NCBI GenBank assembly: GCA_028288705.1
Contig: JAQBNH010000007.1
Location: forward strand, 372,001-436,000
Direction: 5' to 3'
Length of the DNA stretch: 64,000 bases
Source of the DNA: Ferruginibacter sp.
GTDB taxonomy: Bacteria > Bacteroidota > Bacteroidia > Chitinophagales > Chitinophagaceae
Shown: positions 34,678 through 43,346 of the stretch, in pieces
Layout of the letters: each line of letters begins with the position of its first letter
Numbering within the stretch: the first letter of the stretch is position 1
Made by a program: the position numbers and the translations under genes
Notes under the pieces: model-generated
Database searches by the model: none
Told to the model about the DNA's origin: nothing
What the model saw: only the letters and a program-made list of their open reading frames with translations

Positions 34678-35409
34678 ATGATCACACTTTGCCTGGACTT
34701 TGGAAATACGCGCCTTAAAGCGGCAATCTTTGATCATGATAACATGGTCGCCGAAAACTACCTGGACGACGACTCTGTCGGCAGCGTTGAAAAACTATTG
34801 CAGCAATATCACCCGCAAAAGATCATCCTGTCTTCTGTGATCAACCATAACCCTGCAATTGAAGACGTTCTTGCTGCTCATGCTCCTTTTCATAAATTAT
34901 CTGCCGCTACAAGAATAAATTTTACTACGCCCGTGGGTAAGCCAGAGACGATCGGCGCAGATCGTCTGGCTTTAGTGGCAGCAGCGGTTCATTTTTTTTC
35001 TGGTCATAATAACCTCGTCATTGGACTTGGAAGTTGTATCACGTACAATTTTGTGAACCAGTACCACCAGTTTCTCGGTGGTGGAATTTCGCCCGGAATG
35101 GATATGCGTTTTCGCGCGATGCACGAATTTACCGCGAAGTTGCCCTTGGTAGCAGCAGACTGGAATTTTCCGCTGATCGGTTATGACACGAAAACCAATA
35201 TGCAAAGTGGGGTTTTAAACGGCATGGCAAGCGAGATCGATGGTGTCATAGAAAAATATGCTGATAAGTATGGCAACTTTAACGTGGTTTTAACCGGGGG
35301 TAATTCGGCCTATTTTGCCAGTCAACTTAAAAAAGAGATATTTGCCGACCATAATTTTTTATTTAAAGGACTGTATGCGCTTAGTGAACTTAACAACTGC
35401 CCGGCTTAA
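34678..35409 (+). CDS. coaX: Type III pantothenate kinase
   Basis: A 243-residue cytoplasmic kinase for the first step of coenzyme A synthesis. The ASKHA nucleotide-binding fold shows the LDFGNTRLKAAIFD phosphate loop, the GADRLALVAAAVHFF motif and GLGSCITYNFV with the GGGISPGMDMRFRAMHEFTAKLP segment unique to type III enzymes. It phosphorylates pantothenate and uses ATP, usually with a K+ or NH4+ requirement. The following outer-membrane gene overlaps its 3' end by 35 bases. The gene lies 6 bases after the LON-domain gene. Confidence 0.93.
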   Translation: MITLCLDFGNTRLKAAIFDHDNMVAENYLDDDSVGSVEKLLQQYHPQKIILSSVINHNPAIEDVLAAHAPFHKLSAATRINFTTPVGKPETIGADRLALVAAAVHFFSGHNNLVIGLGSCITYNFVNQYHQFLGGGISPGMDMRFRAMHEFTAKLPLVAADWNFPLIGYDTKTNMQSGVLNGMASEIDGVIEKYADKYGNFNVVLTGGNSAYFASQLKKEIFADHNFLFKGLYALSELNNCPA

Positions 35410-36739
35410 GAGAATTTTTTTACTGGTTTCCACCGTATCTATTTGCTCCGCTTCGTTTGCCCAGGAAAATTCTCCTTATTCCAGGTATGGCATGGGCGAC
35501 CTGGTTCCGAATCAAAACATGGCCAATCGCGCACTTGGCGGAATAGCGGCCGGTTATTCTTACGATTACTCTTATCCCGGTGCACCGGTGAACAATATTA
35601 ACCTATCTAATCCGGCGGCTTTAGGCGTTTTATCTTCTACGATTTTTGATGTGGGTGGAGAGATCGACCGCCGTACGTTGAAAAGCAATATCTCCCCAAA
35701 TAAATATACAGCTACCAATACACTGATCTCTTATATCCAACTTGGATTCCCGATCGCATCTCAAAAAATGTTGCGCCGTGGAAATTCGTGGGGACTGAGT
35801 TTTGGTTTGCGCCCTGTCAGCAGGATCAATTACAAAATTCAAACGAACGAGCGACTCACCAATATTGACAGCCTGACGACCATCTATGAAGGTTCCGGTG
35901 GTATCAACCAGGTGAATGTTAGCACGGGTATCAAATTAAAGCGGCTAAGCCTGGGCGTTAGCAGCGGCTACACTTTCGGAAATAAGGATTACAGTACTAA
36001 CCTCACGTTCATCAATGATTCTGTTTTCTATTACAAATCTAATACAGCGGCTCAAACCCGCTTCGGTGGTGTTTTTGTAAATGCAGGCATCCAGTATGAC
36101 ATACCGATGAAAAATGCGAACCAGCATTTACAGATCGGTGCGTATATGAAATTTCAACAGAACCTGAAGGCGAAGAAAGATAATGTGAACCAAACGATCG
36201 GGTATGACGGTAATGGTGGTATTATCGGTATCGACACGATCAATTCCAGTAAGGATATTGCAGGAACGATCAAACTTCCGGCTTCTTACAGCGCTGGATT
36301 CGTTTATAATAATCGTCACTGGCTACTTGGCGCAGACCTTGATCTCTCCCAGTGGGCAGACTACCGCAATTACGGCCAGAAAGACGCCACACAAAATACT
36401 TATACCATTCGCGCAGGGGCACAGTATTTTCCAGCAAAGGATAATACATCTGCCAGTAAATACTGGAGTTTTGTAAAATACCGCGCGGGTGTTTATTATG
36501 GCTCTGATTATATTAAGCTGAATACAAGCCGCCCGGATTATGGCGTAACACTTGGCGCCGCGCTTCCGCTCACATCCTTTAACCGCCTGCGTTTCGGCGA
36601 ATTTGTTACATTGAACACCGGTGTTGAAATTGGCGGACGTGGAAACAAAAACAGTCAGAGTATTCGTGAGAACATAATGCGCTTTAACTTTGGTATTTCA
36701 ATGAATGCCAGCTGGTTTGTGAAACCAAAATATAACTAA
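35375..36739 (+). CDS. Outer-membrane barrel protein, overlapping coaX
   Basis: A 454-residue exported protein. The likely start is ATG at 35375, giving MRLVNLTTARLKRIFLLVSTVSICSASFAQ as signal peptide; the first 35 bases overlap coaX in another frame. The mature protein is all-beta, with ENSPYSRYGMGDL at the N-terminus and many short amphipathic strands ending in a barrel-like NASWFVKPKYN tail. The opening resembles OmpP1/FadL-type or PorP-like Bacteroidota barrels. Function unknown. lptC follows by six bases and translational coupling with coaX is likely. Confidence 0.8.
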   Translation: MRLVNLTTARLKRIFLLVSTVSICSASFAQENSPYSRYGMGDLVPNQNMANRALGGIAAGYSYDYSYPGAPVNNINLSNPAALGVLSSTIFDVGGEIDRRTLKSNISPNKYTATNTLISYIQLGFPIASQKMLRRGNSWGLSFGLRPVSRINYKIQTNERLTNIDSLTTIYEGSGGINQVNVSTGIKLKRLSLGVSSGYTFGNKDYSTNLTFINDSVFYYKSNTAAQTRFGGVFVNAGIQYDIPMKNANQHLQIGAYMKFQQNLKAKKDNVNQTIGYDGNGGIIGIDTINSSKDIAGTIKLPASYSAGFVYNNRHWLLGADLDLSQWADYRNYGQKDATQNTYTIRAGAQYFPAKDNTSASKYWSFVKYRAGVYYGSDYIKLNTSRPDYGVTLGAALPLTSFNRLRFGEFVTLNTGVEIGGRGNKNSQSIRENIMRFNFGISMNASWFVKPKYN

Positions 36740-36745
36740 GTCAAG

Positions 36746-37318
36746 ATGACCTTATTGTTTTATAGAAAAATATCAGCGGCCCTTTTACTGGGCTGCTTTT
36801 TTTTTGCCGGCTGTGAGAATGACGAGAACGAAGTGAACAATCTGTACAAGAAAAAACTTGGCGTAGAAGAAGCAAAGGATGTACGCGTGATCTATACCAC
36901 CACCGGTAAAACAAAGGCCATCCTTACTTCGCCCTTGATGCTGCGCGTCCAGGATACAGTTCCTTATTATGAATTTCCAAAAACTTTGAAGGCAGATTTT
37001 TACAATGAAGCCGGGAAACCGGAAAGCAAACTCTCCGCTTTCTACGCGAAATACCGGGAAACGCAAAGCGTAATTTTTTTACGGGATAGTGTAAAGGTGA
37101 TCAATATGGAACGCGGCGATACTTTGTATTGTGCCGAACTTTACTGGGACCGCAATCGGAACGGCGCCGAGTTTTATACCGACAAGCCCGTGCGCATTCG
37201 CACCCGTGAGCAGATCATCAATGGTATCGGCATGGAAGCCAGCCAGGATTTTAAAAACTGGTATATCAAAAAACCGCTCGGCACGATCAACGTTCCTGCA
37301 GCGCAATTCCCTCAGTAG
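36746..37318 (+). CDS. lptC: LPS export protein LptC
   Basis: A 190-residue protein with lipoprotein-type N-terminus (LLLGCFFFAGCEND), unlike the single-pass anchor of enterobacterial LptC, but typical of Bacteroidota. The body matches LptC: VRVIYTTTGKTKAILTSPLMLRVQD, TLKADFYNEAGKPESKLSAFYAKY and GDTLYCAELYWDRNRNGAEFYTDKPVRI, the beta-jellyroll that bridges LPS from LptBFG to LptA. Acts in the periplasm at the inner membrane. It follows the barrel gene by six bases and the MsbA-like exporter is nearby, giving an LPS-transport setting. Confidence 0.88.
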   Translation: MTLLFYRKISAALLLGCFFFAGCENDENEVNNLYKKKLGVEEAKDVRVIYTTTGKTKAILTSPLMLRVQDTVPYYEFPKTLKADFYNEAGKPESKLSAFYAKYRETQSVIFLRDSVKVINMERGDTLYCAELYWDRNRNGAEFYTDKPVRIRTREQIINGIGMEASQDFKNWYIKKPLGTINVPAAQFPQ

Positions 37319-37324
37319 CGGTTT

Positions 37325-37351
37325 TATCTTGCACCTGAAGTTGTAACTTCA
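37325..37351 (+). promoter_or_regulatory. -7 box and overlapping palindrome of the AKR operon
   Basis: TATCTTGC (37325-37332) resembles the -7 box, and TGAAGTT-GT-AACTTCA (37336-37351) is a perfect 7-bp inverted repeat that would overlap the transcription start. That is a good place for a repressor. A -33 TTG is not evident. Confidence 0.35.
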
Positions 37352-37367
37352 AACTAAAAATCATTTT

Positions 37368-38357
37368 ATGGAATATCGCCGTTTGGGCAGATCAGGCCTG
37401 CAGGTAAGTGCCCTCTCTTTTGGAAGCTGGGTAAGTTTCAGCAAACAGATTAATGATAAACTGGCAGAAGAACTGATGGGCATCGCGTACGACAATGGCA
37501 TTAATTTTTTCGACAACGCGGAAGGGTACGCGCTCGGGGAAAGTGAAAAAATGATGGGTCGTATCCTCAAAAAGAAAAAATGGGATCGCACTTCGTACAT
37601 CGTTTCATCCAAAGCATTCTGGGGCTGGCGCGGAGATGATAACAAGCCGAACCAAACCGGTTGCAGCCGCAAGCACCTGATGGAAGCCTGTAACGAAGCG
37701 TTACAAAGGTTGCAGGTAGATTATCTCGATCTTTATTTCTGTCATCGCCCGGATAAACTAACACCAATAGAAGAAACGGTTTGGGCCATGAATCACCTGA
37801 TGCAGCAAGGGAAAATCTTGTACTGGGGAACAAGTGAATGGAGTGGCGTGGAAATTATGGAAGCGCATCGCGTAGCTCAACAGTACAGGCTGATTGGCCC
37901 AACGATGGAACAATCTCAATACAATTTATTTGAGCGCGATAAAATTGACCGGGAATTCCTGGATATTTTCCGAACGGTTGGTATGGGCACGACTATTTTT
38001 AGTCCGCTGGCCTCTGGTTTATTGAGCGGAAAATACAATGATGGCATTCCGAAAGGCAGCAGGTTTTCTTTGGAAGGATTTGGCTGGTTAAAAGACAAAT
38101 GGATGGAAGAAGATCATCTGAAAAAAATCAGGAAACTCGGAGACCTGGCCGTAAAATTTGATACCAGTCTGGCTGCATTAAGCATCGCCTGGTGTATTAA
38201 AAACCCCAACGTTAGCACCGCGATTTTAGGGGCGAGTAAAAAAGCACAATTGACAGAAAATCTCAAAGCGCTGGAAACCTTGCCAAAGCTAACTCCCGAG
38301 GTAATGGAAAAAATTGAATCGATCGTAAAATCCAAACCCAAACTTCCCGATTATTAA
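37368..38357 (+). CDS. Aldo/keto reductase, Kv-beta/YghZ-like
   Basis: A 329-residue NADPH-dependent oxidoreductase. The N-terminus [21 protein letters not shown] is family-typical. The catalytic tetrad is visible: Asp and Tyr in [14 protein letters not shown], Lys in IVSSKAF, and His in [19 protein letters not shown] and the C-terminal cofactor segment ([21 protein letters not shown]) match the voltage-gated potassium channel beta-subunit-like branch. It reduces reactive carbonyls. It starts a tight four-gene cluster; one base separates it from the ArsC-like gene, and the last gene is OsmC, which suggests oxidative or electrophile stress. Confidence 0.9.
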   Translation: MEYRRLGRSGLQVSALSFGSWVSFSKQINDKLAEELMGIAYDNGINFFDNAEGYALGESEKMMGRILKKKKWDRTSYIVSSKAFWGWRGDDNKPNQTGCSRKHLMEACNEALQRLQVDYLDLYFCHRPDKLTPIEETVWAMNHLMQQGKILYWGTSEWSGVEIMEAHRVAQQYRLIGPTMEQSQYNLFERDKIDREFLDIFRTVGMGTTIFSPLASGLLSGKYNDGIPKGSRFSLEGFGWLKDKWMEEDHLKKIRKLGDLAVKFDTSLAALSIAWCIKNPNVSTAILGASKKAQLTENLKALETLPKLTPEVMEKIESIVKSKPKLPDY

Positions 38358-38358
38358 A

Positions 38359-38718
38359 ATGGCAGCAATTCATATGTATGGCATTCCCAATTGCGATGCT
38401 GTAAAGAAAGCAAAGGACTGGTTTAAGCTTAACAACATCGATGTTCAATTTCATAATTTCCGCGAGGAACCGATCAGCGCTGCAATAATAAAAAACTGGA
38501 TCACTGTTGTTGGCCCTGGAATATTGCTCAATAAAAACAGCAGCACCTGGAGAAATTTGCCGCAGGAAATAAAGAATAAATCCCTTTCCAAAAATGCAGC
38601 TGTGAAAATCATGGAGGAATATCCAACCCTGATCAAAAGGCCGGTAGTAGCAACAAATGGCACTATAGTAGCAGGGTTTAAAGAAGACATCTATCAAAGC
38701 ATATTTTTAAACCCCTAG
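38359..38718 (+). CDS. ArsC/YffB-family thioredoxin-fold protein
   Basis: A 119-residue protein of the arsenate reductase-like superfamily. MAAIHMYGIPNCDAVKKAKDWF shows a single active-site cysteine (C-D rather than CxxC), and TLIKRPVVATNGTIVAGF ends with the conserved RP motif. This matches the YffB branch of unknown function; true arsenate reductases have additional cysteines or arginines for the arsenate cycle. It is probably cytoplasmic. Immediate neighbours (1 base before, 5 after) tie it to the AKR, TMEM175 and OsmC genes. A role in thiol stress is inferred. Confidence 0.85.
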   Translation: MAAIHMYGIPNCDAVKKAKDWFKLNNIDVQFHNFREEPISAAIIKNWITVVGPGILLNKNSSTWRNLPQEIKNKSLSKNAAVKIMEEYPTLIKRPVVATNGTIVAGFKEDIYQSIFLNP

Positions 38719-38723
38719 CCTTT

Positions 38724-39362
38724 ATGGCGCGCAACTTCTATATTTCTACCACAAGGATCGAAGCATTCAGTGATGGCGTTTTCGCAATTGTGATTACCCT
38801 GCTCGCCTTCCAGTTTAAAGTGCCCAAATTCACGTCGGACGCGAGCCTGGGCCAAAACTATCATGAGCTTTTAAAGATCTCGCCCAACCTGATCGGCTTC
38901 GTATTTAGTTTCCTGTTTGTCGCGGTATTTTGGGTCAATCATCACCAGCTATATCATTCCATCAAAGAAGCGAACAGCCGCCTGCTGTGGTATAATATTC
39001 ACCTGCTGTTTTGGATCACGATGCTGCCCTTTCCCATCGCAATCGTGGGTGATCACCCGCATATGGCCATTGCGCCAATCAGCCTGGGAATCGTGTTGAT
39101 GATGTGTTGCGTTGCAGCCTATATCGTGCGCCGCTATTCCTATTTCAAAGCCAAACTGGTAAATGAAGAATTGTCGGAAGATTCGATTAATGATGGGTTA
39201 AATAAAAATATTATTGCGATCATTTTAAATGTGATTGCAATTTTTACAGCCGTATATTCTGTGTATATTGCTTATTCAATTTTCTTCATCGTGCTGGGCT
39301 TGTTCATTATCCCGCAGAAGCTGGAAAGAAGATCCCGCACATCCATAAATAAAAAATCATGA
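38724..39362 (+). CDS. TMEM175-type potassium channel (DUF1211)
   Basis: A 212-residue membrane protein with about six helices. The signature RIEAFSDGVFAIVITLLAFQF in the first helix is characteristic of the TMEM175/DUF1211 family, whose bacterial members form homotetrameric potassium channels without a classical filter. The following helices are visible around LIGFVFSFLFVAVFWVNHH, LLFWITMLPFPIAIV and the two C-terminal ones. A Lys/Arg-rich tail is cytoplasmic. It overlaps the OsmC gene by four bases (ATGA), showing strict co-translation with a stress gene. Confidence 0.88.
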   Translation: MARNFYISTTRIEAFSDGVFAIVITLLAFQFKVPKFTSDASLGQNYHELLKISPNLIGFVFSFLFVAVFWVNHHQLYHSIKEANSRLLWYNIHLLFWITMLPFPIAIVGDHPHMAIAPISLGIVLMMCCVAAYIVRRYSYFKAKLVNEELSEDSINDGLNKNIIAIILNVIAIFTAVYSVYIAYSIFFIVLGLFIIPQKLERRSRTSINKKS

Positions 39363-39769
39363 AAAGATTTGCAACAGCCGTTTGGCAGGGCACAGGCAAA
39401 GAAGGCAAAGGCCATCTTTCCACACAAAGCACTACGCTTGATAAAACCCAATACTCCTTCAGCAGCCGTTTTGAAGATGGCGTAGGAACAAATCCTGAAG
39501 AACTGGTTGCAGCCGCGCATGCAGGCTGTTTTACGATGAAGCTGAGTTTCGTGTTGAATGCGGCCGGATTTACCGCGGATAGTATCGAAACCCGTTGTGA
39601 TATCACGCTGGCTGACGGCGCTATTACTGAATCGCATTTGAATGTAAAGGCAACCGTTCCAGGTATAACGCAGGAACAATTTGATGCCGCTGTGGCAGAT
39701 GCTAAAGAAAATTGCCCTATTTCCAAATTATACAAAACCAACATAACGCACGAAGCGGTGTTGGCTTAA
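39359..39769 (+). CDS. OsmC-family peroxiredoxin
   Basis: A 136-residue cytoplasmic protein. The OsmC/Ohr family's two redox cysteines are visible in AAAHAGCFTMKLSF (peroxidatic) and KENCPISKLYK (resolving). Such enzymes reduce organic hydroperoxides using thiols. The N-terminus MKRFATAVWQGTGKEGKGHLSTQS is the OsmC beta start. Length equals the family norm. It overlaps the TMEM175 gene by four bases and ends in a long hairpin terminator. Likely role: peroxide defence in this cluster. Confidence 0.92.
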   Translation: MKRFATAVWQGTGKEGKGHLSTQSTTLDKTQYSFSSRFEDGVGTNPEELVAAAHAGCFTMKLSFVLNAAGFTADSIETRCDITLADGAITESHLNVKATVPGITQEQFDAAVADAKENCPISKLYKTNITHEAVLA

Positions 39770-39774
39770 ATAAA

Positions 39775-39808
39775 AATGGCGCTGCAGAATCCATCTGGCG
39801 GCGCCATT
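39775..39808 (+). terminator. Long hairpin terminator after osmC-like gene
   Basis: AATGGCGC pairs perfectly with GCGCCATT, and inside it CAGA pairs with TCTG. The stem begins five bases after the OsmC stop. T-richness downstream is modest (ATTATTCTCC). Confidence 0.7.
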
Positions 39809-39833
39809 ATTCTCCTTCTATATAAATCTGCTC

Positions 39834-40655
39834 ATGAGCTTCAGCAACAAAACCGTTTTTATTACCGGTGCCTCCCGCGGTATTGGAAAGGCAATCGCCT
39901 TAAAACTTGCAGCCGAAGGTGCCCAAATTGTCGTTGCTGCTAAGTCAACAGAAGAAAATCCTAAACTCGGCGGTACGATCTATTCTGCCGCAAAGGAAAT
40001 TGAAGAGGCAGGCGGTAAAGCCCTCGCAGTGCAATGCGATATTCGCGATGAGGCGCAGATCCAGGATGCCGTAAGCAAGGCGGTCGCCCATTTTGGTGGG
40101 ATCGATATTCTGATTAACAACGCTTCTGCCATTTCTTTAACTCCAACTGAACAAACCGAAGCGAAACGTTTCGACCTGATGCATGATATAAATGTGCGCG
40201 GTACTTTCCTTGTTAGTAAGGCCTGTATCCCCCATTTAAAAAAAGGCAATAATGCACATATCCTCACGCTGTCTCCGCCTTTAAACCTGGACATGAAATG
40301 GTTCGCCAACCATATTGCCTATACCTTGAGCAAATACAATATGACTATGATCACGCTTGGGCTGGCGGCCGAGCTAAAAAAGTTCAACATCGCCGCCAAT
40401 GCACTTTGGCCACGGACCACGATCGCTACGGCTGCTGTACAAAATCTACTCGGGGGTGATATGCTGATGAAGATGAGCAGAACGACCGACATCATCGCTG
40501 ATGCTGCGTTTTATATTCTATCCCGTCCGTCTGCCACCTGCACCGGTAATAGTTTTATTGATGAACAAGTGCTTGCCGAAGAAGGAATTACTGATCTGGA
40601 GAAATACTCTGTTACAGCAGGTGGTAAATTATACAATGACCTGTTCATTGGATAA
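39834..40655 (+). CDS. Short-chain dehydrogenase, HSDL2-like
   Basis: A 273-residue SDR. The NAD(P) motif is TGASRGIGKAIALKL near the N-terminus, followed by LAVQCDIRD, INNASAI and the active-site serine/tyrosine/lysine set with YTLSK. The C-terminal TCTGNSFIDEQVLAEEGITDLEKYSV stretch is distinctive of hydroxysteroid-dehydrogenase-like protein 2 relatives without the SCP2 domain. The substrate is unknown, probably a fatty or steroid-type hydroxyl. It is separated by a terminator from the stress cluster, so it is its own unit. Confidence 0.88.
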   Translation: MSFSNKTVFITGASRGIGKAIALKLAAEGAQIVVAAKSTEENPKLGGTIYSAAKEIEEAGGKALAVQCDIRDEAQIQDAVSKAVAHFGGIDILINNASAISLTPTEQTEAKRFDLMHDINVRGTFLVSKACIPHLKKGNNAHILTLSPPLNLDMKWFANHIAYTLSKYNMTMITLGLAAELKKFNIAANALWPRTTIATAAVQNLLGGDMLMKMSRTTDIIADAAFYILSRPSATCTGNSFIDEQVLAEEGITDLEKYSVTAGGKLYNDLFIG

Positions 40656-40765
40656 ATACATATCCGTTTTTTTATCATACCCGAATCCTGTTAATATATT
40701 CCCAATAAAATTTTGTTTTGATGAGCGGTAACTTTCCGCAAGGTTCTACGTTTAATTTCGTATTA

Positions 40766-40788
40766 CCGTTATCTGCCATGAATAACGG
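40766..40788 (+). repeat. Inverted repeat upstream of the CBM9/DUF5916 gene
   Basis: CCGTTAT and ATAACGG form a 7-bp perfect repeat around nine bases, 23 bases before the ATG at 40812. It may be an operator or leader hairpin. The 156-base gap 40656-40811 shows no exact promoter box (TACGTTTA at 40748 is the nearest). Confidence 0.3.
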
Positions 40789-40811
40789 ATTACGTTTTAA
40801 AAAGTATAGCC

Positions 40812-43295
40812 ATGAATTTTTTAAGAATTAAAGGGGTATTCCTCTGTTTACTATTTTATGCCACAACCTCGGCGCAGGTTGAAAAAAGGTCTATAGACAT
40901 TAAGCGAACGACCGACAAAATTAAGATCGACGGATTGCTGGATGATGCCGCCTGGAAAAATGCCCCCGTCGCCAATAAATTCACTTCGTTGCGGCCAACA
41001 CCGTTTTTATTGGAGAGTCCGGACAATGCTTCCGAGGTGTTTTTCCTTTATGATAACGACGGCATCTATGTGGGCGGCTACTTTCACGAAAAATTTAAAG
41101 ATAGTATTGCTGCAGAACTTTCCGGAAGAGATGGGATGGGCAACAATGATTTTGCCGGGATCATCTTTGATACCTATAACGACAAGTTGAACGGCTTCGA
41201 ATATTTCGTAACACCACTGGGCGAACAATGGGATGCGAAATCCAGCAACAGCAATGAAGATTTTAGCTGGAATGCTGTTTGGCAAAGTAGTGCTAAAATG
41301 CATAATGATGGATGGAGTTTTGAGATGTTCCTTCCTTACTCCTGTATCCGTTTTGGTAAAAAGAATATCCAGGACTGGGGAATGAACATCGTAAGAAAGC
41401 GGCAAAAGAGTGGTCAGCAATTATTCTGGCAGTCGATTGATCCGAATAAAAATGGGTTCCTTACGCAATCAGGATTGATAAAGGGTTTTGAGAACATCAA
41501 GCCACCCCTGCGTTTGCAATTCTCACCTTACCTCTCCACTTATCTTAATCACGATGGAAGTGCGATTGCGACAGACAAAACAAAAACCCTTGTGAATGGC
41601 GGCATGGATGTGAAATACGGCATCAACCAGGCATTCACGCTGGATATGACATTGGTTCCCGATTTTGGCCAGGTGCAAACTGATAACCGCGTTTTAAACT
41701 TGTCGCCATTTGAATTACGCTTCGCAGAAAACCGTACTTTTTTTACAGAGGGAACGGAACTCTTTAACAAAGGAAATCTTTTTTACAGCCGCAATATCGG
41801 GCGTGTGGGTGGTAAGCCTTTGCATTACTATGAGGCCGGGGACGATGTGAAGCAGGGAGAACGCCTGGATAAAAATCCCGACCAAATAAAATTACTAAAC
41901 GCCACCAAGATCAGCGGCCGTACGCAAAAAGGCCTCGGTATTGGTGTCCTTAATGCGATTACTAAAATCCAGTACGCTAATATTTACGATAGCAGCTCAG
42001 GGAGCCTGCGCAAGTTTGAAACAGAGCCGCTGACGAATTACAGTGTGTTTGTGCTGGATCAAACTTTAAAACATAACAGCAGCGTTTCGCTGGTAAACAC
42101 AAATGTATTGCGCAGCGGGAAAGAATATGATGCGAATGTAACCTCGGCCTTGTTTGATTTATTTGATAAAAAGAATACGTACAACGTCGGCGGTAATATC
42201 AGCATCAGCAATCTTGTTGGAAAATATGGGAAAGGAACAACAACGGGTTATGCGCATAACCTATACATCGGAAAAGCAAGCGGCCGTTTTGGTTTCAGCC
42301 TTTACCAGGATTTGTACAATGACAAATATGACAAGAGCGATCTTGGCTTCTTTACCAATAACAACTACATGGAAGAAGGGATTTGGATGGGCTACAATTG
42401 GTTGAAACCTAAAAAGTGGCATAACCAGATGCGCATCAATGTAAACGCCTGGCATAACCGCCTGGTGACTGCGATAGATCCGTTAAAACGAAAAGAATTT
42501 ATGCTGCAGAATGTGGGGGGAAATATAAACGGGAATGCGCAGACGAAAAAGCTCTGGTATCTGGGATTCAACTTTTCAGTTAACGGCAAATCGAATGATT
42601 ATTACGAGCCGCGCCATTACGGACGATTCTTTACAAATAGCGGCAATGCTGCACTGAATTTGTGGTACGAAGGAAATTCAGCTAAAAAATTATCCTTTTC
42701 AGCATCGCTATACAATAAACTTGGTGGTGTATTCAACGCCCATACGGCTGAATACTTTGGATCAGCAAAATTGCGGTTTAGCAAGAAATTCTCGATAGAT
42801 AACTCTGTTGATGTCTATGATATCAGGAACCAGGCCGGATGGGCCAGCGAGAAAAATGATACAACCATCTTCTCGCGCCGAAATGTAAAAAGCGTGGAGA
42901 ATACGCTGAACTTTAAGTACAATTTCAGTAATAAGATGGGACTTACTTTCCGTGTGAGGCATTACTGGAGTAAAGTAGATCCGCAACAGTTTTATGCACT
43001 GAATGAAAATGGAAAACTAGTTACGCCTTCTTCTCCTTTTACCGGCAATGTGAACCAGAACTACAATTTTATGAGCGCAGATATGGTGTACAACTGGCAG
43101 TTTGCGCAGGGAAGTTTTTTCAGCATTGTATGGAAAGATATTGCTGACGACTTTGATCGCCATTTTGAAAGGAATTACATCAAGAACTTTTCAAAAACGA
43201 TTAAGGGCGACCAGTTTAATAGTTTATCGGTGCGGGTAATTTATTTCATCGATTACCTTACGACGAAAAAGAACCTCAAAAAGAAATCGATCTGA
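40812..43295 (+). CDS. CBM9-like domain plus DUF5916 outer-membrane protein
   Basis: An 827-residue exported protein. The signal peptide MNFLRIKGVFLCLLFYATTSAQ precedes a family 9 carbohydrate-binding-like domain at about residues 30-210 (KIDGLLDDAAWKNAPV, FFLYDNDGIYVGGYF, DWGMNIVRKRQ). The remainder, about residues 230-820, is beta-rich and matches DUF5916, thought to be an outer-membrane barrel. NRTFFTEGTELFNKGNLFYSRNIGRVGG is the most typical stretch. Members may bind surface polymers or import them; no enzymatic motif is seen. It ends in a bidirectional terminator opposite the DPP IV gene. Confidence 0.85.
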   Translation: MNFLRIKGVFLCLLFYATTSAQVEKRSIDIKRTTDKIKIDGLLDDAAWKNAPVANKFTSLRPTPFLLESPDNASEVFFLYDNDGIYVGGYFHEKFKDSIAAELSGRDGMGNNDFAGIIFDTYNDKLNGFEYFVTPLGEQWDAKSSNSNEDFSWNAVWQSSAKMHNDGWSFEMFLPYSCIRFGKKNIQDWGMNIVRKRQKSGQQLFWQSIDPNKNGFLTQSGLIKGFENIKPPLRLQFSPYLSTYLNHDGSAIATDKTKTLVNGGMDVKYGINQAFTLDMTLVPDFGQVQTDNRVLNLSPFELRFAENRTFFTEGTELFNKGNLFYSRNIGRVGGKPLHYYEAGDDVKQGERLDKNPDQIKLLNATKISGRTQKGLGIGVLNAITKIQYANIYDSSSGSLRKFETEPLTNYSVFVLDQTLKHNSSVSLVNTNVLRSGKEYDANVTSALFDLFDKKNTYNVGGNISISNLVGKYGKGTTTGYAHNLYIGKASGRFGFSLYQDLYNDKYDKSDLGFFTNNNYMEEGIWMGYNWLKPKKWHNQMRINVNAWHNRLVTAIDPLKRKEFMLQNVGGNINGNAQTKKLWYLGFNFSVNGKSNDYYEPRHYGRFFTNSGNAALNLWYEGNSAKKLSFSASLYNKLGGVFNAHTAEYFGSAKLRFSKKFSIDNSVDVYDIRNQAGWASEKNDTTIFSRRNVKSVENTLNFKYNFSNKMGLTFRVRHYWSKVDPQQFYALNENGKLVTPSSPFTGNVNQNYNFMSADMVYNWQFAQGSFFSIVWKDIADDFDRHFERNYIKNFSKTIKGDQFNSLSVRVIYFIDYLTTKKNLKKKSI

Positions 43296-43300
43296 TAAAA

Positions 43301-43336
43301 AAAATCCTGCTTCAAATGAAGCAGGATTTTTTTTAT
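43301..43336. terminator. Bidirectional terminator
   Basis: AAAAATCCTGCTTC pairs with GAAGCAGGATTTTT around a four-base loop, with A- and T-runs on both sides. It lies between two convergent genes. Confidence 0.9.
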
Positions 43337-43346
43337 TTCATTAAGC

